Shown: piece after piece, positions 59,030 through 64,000 of the stretch
Layout: each line of letters starts with the position of its first letter
Numbering within the stretch: the first letter of the stretch is position 1
Assembly (NCBI GenBank): GCA_022478985.1
Contig: JAKSZP010014943.1
Coordinates: 1-64,000 of the forward strand
Reading direction: 5' to 3'
DNA: 64,000 nt
Source of the DNA: Massospora cicadina
Lineage: Eukaryota > Entomophthoromycota > Entomophthoromycetes > Entomophthorales > Entomophthoraceae
Position numbers and translations under genes: made by a program
Notes under the pieces: model-generated
Seen by the model: only the letters and a program-made list of their open reading frames with translations
Told to the model about the DNA's origin: nothing
Databases searched by the model: none

Positions 59030-60660
59030 GTTTAATATATTAGAATATCAGTTGATAATGTTATGATGACTATTATCTGTAGTTGAGTAAGAATTCTTAT
59101 ATCTTGGCCCAACGCTAGGCCATTATTCCTGATTAAATACTTAAGATGTTGTGATTTATAAGTTTGTTCCCTCGTTCTGTCCAACCTGATCTTCGCTGAG
59201 ATTCCCTGGTGACAATTTCCTCAGTCCAACACACAGTCATCAGCAATCCCCAATTGTGTCTCCTTCTTCTCTAGATCCCCACTCAGATCTTTACTCTTTT
59301 CTCTAAGAGTCTTCCAATTATCGCACACAGCAATAATATCCTTGAGAAGAATAGCACAATGGAAAGCAAATATAGTTTACTACTTAAACTATATACCAGA
59401 TGAAAATAATAGAACTATATAACTCTGTTTTCATAAATACTGTTTTTCTAAATGCTGTCTTTTTTTATTAGTGAATCCTAGGGAATTTATAGTGGGGATT
59501 CAGTCGTCTAACCCTCAGCTGACACCTCTTCGATGAAATGGCAGCTGTTGCCATTGAATCACCCATCCTCATCTCAGCAGCGATGGTCTTCCCCATCCTG
59601 GCTAGGATTCTGTCATTGGACATCCTTGAGACCTAAACGGAAAGAGTCAGAAAACATGTCCCTAACGGTTTCCTCATGATCCAAGCAAACCAACCATATT
59701 TGGCAGCGACCTGCTTAGGCAATAGGACTTATTACCCATTAAGGCAGGTCACACACCAACTAATCAATCCGCTAGTTTCAGGCAGCATCACTCACCTCAA
59801 AACTTGCTACTCATTCCCAATCAGTAAGTGATGAAAACTGACTAATCCCAATTGGTACACCTGATAGTTAATCACTATCAGATGCCCCTAATTTGTTGAC
59901 AACTCTGCCCGATGAGGTCTTAAGTATTCATCAAGATTGATCCCCAAGGGATATGACCAGGAGAATATCCCAAAATCTTTTGAATGTAGTTACTCCAAAA
60001 CTTGGGCCAACTGATTTCTAGTTCACTTCGCCTTAGGGAATTATCCCCTAGCGATTCTTAATATTTATAACAGGCTGGGAATATGGGCAAAAATCCCAAC
60101 ACATCCCCCTCTTGCCCTAGATTTCCAGCAAGAAAAGGACTGGGGCATGAGAACACCACTTCGGACACTCAGTCAAATACTTCATTGGCTCAAGCAGAGT
60201 ACACTCATCAATACTCAACGCTGCTCAGGATGACCTTCAGCATATGGCGCTCTTCCTCTTCCTCCTTGCTACCACCTTCCCAGAGCGTGGTCCCCACAAT
60301 CTACTGTCATGCCAGGCTGATTAATTTACTTGTGACAATATTAGTCACAGGATCCAGTTTTCCCCCATCAGGGCATATGACCTGCTGCCATATTCAGGAT
60401 TCTTGGTCTGGCGTCCTTAATTTCCTAATTTCTCCTCATCCTAGACAGGAAACTCTTGCCATCGATGTTCATCTCATGGCTCAATTAAGAATAATTATTT
60501 TTATTTGCCCTTGTTATTTCTCTCATAACCTCTTGGCTCAAGTCATTCCTAATTCTTCTCTTGAAGAGCTTACCCCATTAATTTTGAGAGTAATTTCTCT
60601 GAAATTGGAGCTTAATGGATTGTAGGGTGCATAATGTCAACTTTCATATAAGTCCAACAT
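59030..60660 (-). repeat. Element K 3' LTR region
   Basis: Parallel to J at 55400-57000, with the same two candidate LTR starts at 60659 and 60103 on the sense strand. A 180-codon plus-strand frame (60083-60625) is antisense to the element; the J copy keeps parts of the same frame with breaks. I treat it as non-coding. Confidence 0.65.
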
Positions 60661-61430
60661 CCCCCTCTCATTCAGCTCATATGTCCAGTGTTCTTGATCA
60701 AGCCCATCATCAGGCGCACAAGGCTAATCTTATGGCTCTGGTACCATATCAGGATTACTCGGGGTTATTCACCAATTGCCTCTTCTTATACTGTTGCTTT
60801 TTTCCCCACTCCAGGGTTTTGGTATAGGCTTCTTCTGACATTTCAATTTCCCTTTCCCTAATCACTTTCTCGCAGGGATCTGCATCCACTCAAAGAACAT
60901 GGTTTTGTGTAGGTCTAGCCCTTGCTAGTGTCTAATCTCACATCAATTTTGACAGGCTGTTCATTCCTACCACGATCCATCCTCCCTCCCAAAGAGGTGA
61001 CATAGGCGGAATCATCCCTGTATTGAGGACAATTAATAAATATAAAAAATTATAAAACTATATTGTTTTTTTTCTATGCGGCTTATATTATTTTTTTCCA
61101 TTATCTTTTATCAATTTTTTTTTTTTTATTCTTCTTTTTTCCATGGGATTTGACCTTGTTTTGGTTCAGTGGTCCATCTTTTTATATTTTCCCTCAAACT
61201 AGGTCCTGGGTACTAAAACCTGCCAGTTTTCTATGGTTCAGAGGTCCTTTTTTCGGACTTAACCATCTAGATTGTTTCAGAGGTCCTTTTTTGGATTTGA
61301 TTTAATCAGGACATGATTAACTTAATGGTTCATCAGTCCTTTAAGAACTATTTTAATCTTTTCATTGATCTATCACTTCAGATACTTAGTGTGGACTCAA
61401 TTTACAACTCTTCCATCCAAGAGATTCTTG
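60661..61430 (-). other. Element K segment between integrase and LTR
   Basis: It contains the TLEWGKKQQYKKRQ peptide (about 60815-60770, minus) shared with J, an AT-rich stretch with long T runs at 61075-61140, and four tandem-like GGTTCAG repeats at 61163, 61235, 61272 and 61327. No standard domain is seen. Confidence 0.45.
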
Positions 61431-61439
61431 ATGGAGTAG

Positions 61440-62530
61440 GCATCAGTCGCCATCTTGGCGATAACTTCAAACGGACCTGACCACAATGTAGCTAGTTTGT
61501 TTCTTCATCTGAAACCATGCATATCGCAATAGGCAACTCTTTCGCCTTTTTGATATTCTGCTAAGGCTGGTCAGTTCAAATGTTTGTCGCTTTTGCTTGT
61601 ATCATTTTCTTCAATGTAGTATCAAATGCTTGCAATTGCATATTGATCAAAATATTCGTCAGTCATTTCAAGTACTGTTTGGCACTCATCCCTGATGTAG
61701 GTTCCACCACTAAGTATAAAATTGGCAGCAACGCAGCCTTTCTTCCGTGTAACGCTCAAATGGCGTTTTTCCTGGCACCGTATGATGACTGATATTGTAG
61801 GTGAATTCAATGAACTCAGGTACATTCCCCACATGTAAGTTCTTCCTGTGACCAGATTCTTCAGCATCGAGGCCAGCGTTCCAAACCTGTTCTACTGGTC
61901 CATTCATCTCTAGCCAGTAGGGTACTGGCATGACTCCTCTGATTCCCATTATCTCATTCAGTTGTGGGATAACATGAGACGTGAAGTTTGTCCCATTATC
62001 ACTAGGCAGGGCCTGTGGACATCCATGTCAGTATACTACTTGATCCAGGATGAACCTCGCGGTTCTGGTAGCATCTACTTTTGTTAGGGCCTTCATCTTG
62101 ACCCATCTCGTCAGATGGTCAATGGCAACTATGATGTACTTGAATCCCCCTGTGCTCATTGTCAGCGGTCTCATCAAGTCGATGGACACTATGTGCCAGG
62201 CAAATCCAGGGCGGACCAGTCAGTATCCAGTTGTATTCTTATGTGGTTTGTGCAGCTGGCACTCCACGCAACAAGCTAGATAATCCGCGACATCATATTT
62301 GATTGATTCCCAATAATAATACTGGCGAATATGGTCAGTTGTTTTCCTCAGGCCTCCATGCCTGACAACCTTTTGAGCTGCTTATACTATCGCTGCTCTT
62401 TATGATGGCTTCAGGAATATTAGCCACTTCCCGTTGATCATCTTGAATACTTGTCCAACCATAGTCTCGGTGTTTTCCATCACTTTTCAAAGCGCACCTT
62501 GGATTTCTTGGGGCTCTTCCCCAATTTTTC
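61440..62530 (-). pseudogene. Element K integrase
   Basis: Minus-strand frames give the end of the zinc finger (ADYLACCVECQLHKPH, about 62290-62240) and the core HIVSIDLMRPLTMSTGGFKYIIVAIDHLTRWVKMKAL with its Asp. SDNGTNFTSHVIPQLNE (second Asp) and MNGPVEQVWNAGLDAEE (candidate Glu) follow, then FTYNISHHTVPGKTPFERY. Only a few stops interrupt about 200 codons, and all three acidic residues are visible. The C-terminus resembles that of J. No chromodomain is recognised. Confidence 0.8.
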
Positions 62531-62599
62531 CTTTTACCATTTTCTGGAATAGCTCATCCACCTGTGGGTATACTATCTGGACCATTGGTAACCGCGATA

Positions 62600-63120
62600 A
62601 GCCATCCGCGTTCTTGTGAGAAGTCCCTGATCAGTGGACAATCTCATAATCATAAGTCTGGAGCTTAAGTGCCCATTGGGCCAGTTGTCCTTCTGGATCT
62701 CTCAAATTGTAAAGTTAACGCAATGAAGAGTGGTCCGTCACCACTTTAAATTGCGTTCCATGGATGTACACCCAAAACTGCTTACATTCATTAATGACTG
62801 CAAGGAATTCATGCTCAGTTACAGTGTAGTTCCTCTCAGCAGCTGAGAAAATCTGGCTTACATATGCCACCAGATGTTTTTCCCTAAGTTCGTCTACTTA
62901 ACTTAGTATGGCGCTGATCATTGTCAATGTAACATCAGTTTGTATAATAAACTCTCAATTGAAATTTGTATATTTCAGAATTGGAGAATCTATTAAATAC
63001 TGGCATAGCTTATTGAAGGAGTCCTGGGCCTCTTCATTCCATAAAAATCCTTTTTTCAGACCCATTCAACAGATGGAATAAGGGCTCAGCTATTCGGGCG
63101 AAGTCCCAAATAAATCTTCT
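62600..63120 (-). pseudogene. Element K RNase H
   Basis: Minus-strand peptides correspond to Ty3/gypsy RNase H: the region around 62830-62800 (ERNYTVTEHEFLAV) and 62780-62720 (KQFWVYIHGTQFKVVTDHSSLR), then LNLRDPEGQLAQWALKLQTYDYEI at 62700-62640. The N-terminal Asp segment near 62940 is degraded (QTDVTLTMISAI). Confidence 0.72.
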
Positions 63121-63239
63121 GTAGTATCTGACCATCCCAAGGAACACTTGAATGTCTCAGACACTCTTTGGCACAGCCATCTGTTATATGGCCTCTATCT
63201 TCTGGGCTTGCGGCTGCAATCCACTGGAGTTGATTATGA

Positions 63240-64000
63240 ATCTCAGATAATTCAACTCTTTTTTAAAGGAAGTGGCACTTCCTCAGCTTAATCTTCAGGT
63301 TAGCTGCGGATAGTTGCTTAAATACTTCTTCCAAGTGGTGTAGGTGATCAGTAAACGTCCTAATGAACACGTGTATATTGTCCAAATATACCATGATGCA
63401 TGACAACTTCAATTCGCTCAATATGGCATCCATGGCCCTCTGAAACGTTGCAGACGCATTACATAGACCCTGGGGCATCCTTGTTGGTTGGTACAGCCCC
63501 TGAACAGTAATAATCGCACATTTTTCTTGGTTTTCTTTTGGCAAGTCAATCTGCCAATATCCTGAGATCAGATCCATCATGGGGAAATACTTCACTTCTC
63601 CTAATTGATCTAGCGCATCGTCAATCCTCAGTAGTAAGTACAAATCCTTCTTTGTAATCTTGTTCAGCTTCCGCTAATCAATCACCACCCAGTTGGAGCC
63701 ATCCTTTTTCTTCACAATTAGAATTGGACTCACCCAGGGACTCAATGATGTAACTAGAAACCCATGCTTCACTAGTTTGCTGATTTCATCCTCCACTACC
63801 GCTTTGGCGGCTTTTGATCATTAAATCAGTCTCATTCTGATTGACAAATTTTCCCTGGTGTCAACCCTATGGATTACATCTCAAGTGCATCCTAATTTGT
63901 GGTCATCCTGAGCAAACACTTCCCACTAATTTATAAAAAGTTTGAGCACCACCTCTTGCTGGCCTTCCAAAAGATCAGTGAGCTTCTCTTGATCAACCAA
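63240..64000 (-). pseudogene. Element K reverse transcriptase (runs off the window)
   Basis: The 126-codon frame 63643-63263 contains RIDDALDQLGEVKYFPMMDLISGYWQIDLPKENQEKCAII, YQPTRMPQGLCNASATFQRAMDAIL and MVYLDNIHVFIRTFTDHL. The catalytic YLDD is YLDN (GAC-AAT), a CpG-to-CpA type change. Upstream to 64000 lie the fingers (NWVVIDXRKLNKITKKD-like) and linker. The element continues beyond the right edge. Confidence 0.82.

Noticed and set aside
60083..60625. 180-codon plus-strand ORF
   Set aside because: It lies within the LTR region of element K, antisense to the element. The J copy has only interrupted pieces of it and the composition is not protein-like.

Overview
The window is repeat-dominated eukaryotic nuclear DNA with one recognisable host gene. 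There are no prokaryotic operons, rRNA genes or CRISPR arrays. About 55 of the 64 kb consists of LTR retrotransposons (Ty3/gypsy type, several with chromodomains), two LINE-derived segments and their debris. The host gene is a GC-rich, CpG-rich Aurora-like protein kinase interrupted by very short spliceosomal introns (31, 34, 33 and 36 nt, probably also one of 27 nt). The retroelement mix resembles that of large-genome fungi, but introns this short are unusual there, so I leave the lineage open: a fungus or fungus-like/other protist with an inflated, probably cytosine-methylated genome.

Region by region. 1-18760 is a nest of Ty3/gypsy elements: D (minus strand) is cut in its reverse transcriptase by B (plus), and the 3' LTR of B is cut by C (minus). 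C has two 1156-bp LTRs and a perfect 5-bp target duplication. D is cut a second time in its integrase by a B-family LTR (2355-3282), into which element A (1-2354, plus) appears to have inserted. 19157-24764 is element E (plus), a chromovirus with gag and 664-bp LTRs. 24765-31000 is AT-rich and without credible genes. 31001-32772 is the kinase locus (minus). 33706-35130 is a LINE ORF1 without an ORF2 (F, minus). 36381-42640 is element G (minus) with two LTRs of about 745 bp. 42641-52218 is the related element H (plus), interrupted by a solo A-family LTR and by a full-length 5.3-kb LINE (44945-50223, minus) with an 18-bp target duplication. 54085-54810 is an isolated gag-like fragment. 55400-58940 (J) and 59030-64000 (K) are two minus-strand copies of another Ty3/gypsy family; K runs off the right edge.

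How it fits together. Nearly all element proteins carry stops and frameshifts and are unlikely to be functional. Several lost catalytic residues are CpG-to-CpA changes, whereas the kinase gene keeps dense CpG. This points to a methylated repeat fraction around an unmethylated gene island. The most unusual points are the tiny-intron kinase gene, the B/C chromovirus family that has almost no room for gag between the LTR and protease but carries a sense-strand ORF inside its LTR, and the ORF1-only LINE remnant next to the gene. Element boundaries were set by eye from repeated LTR ends and are exact only where a target duplication or two matching LTR ends are cited.
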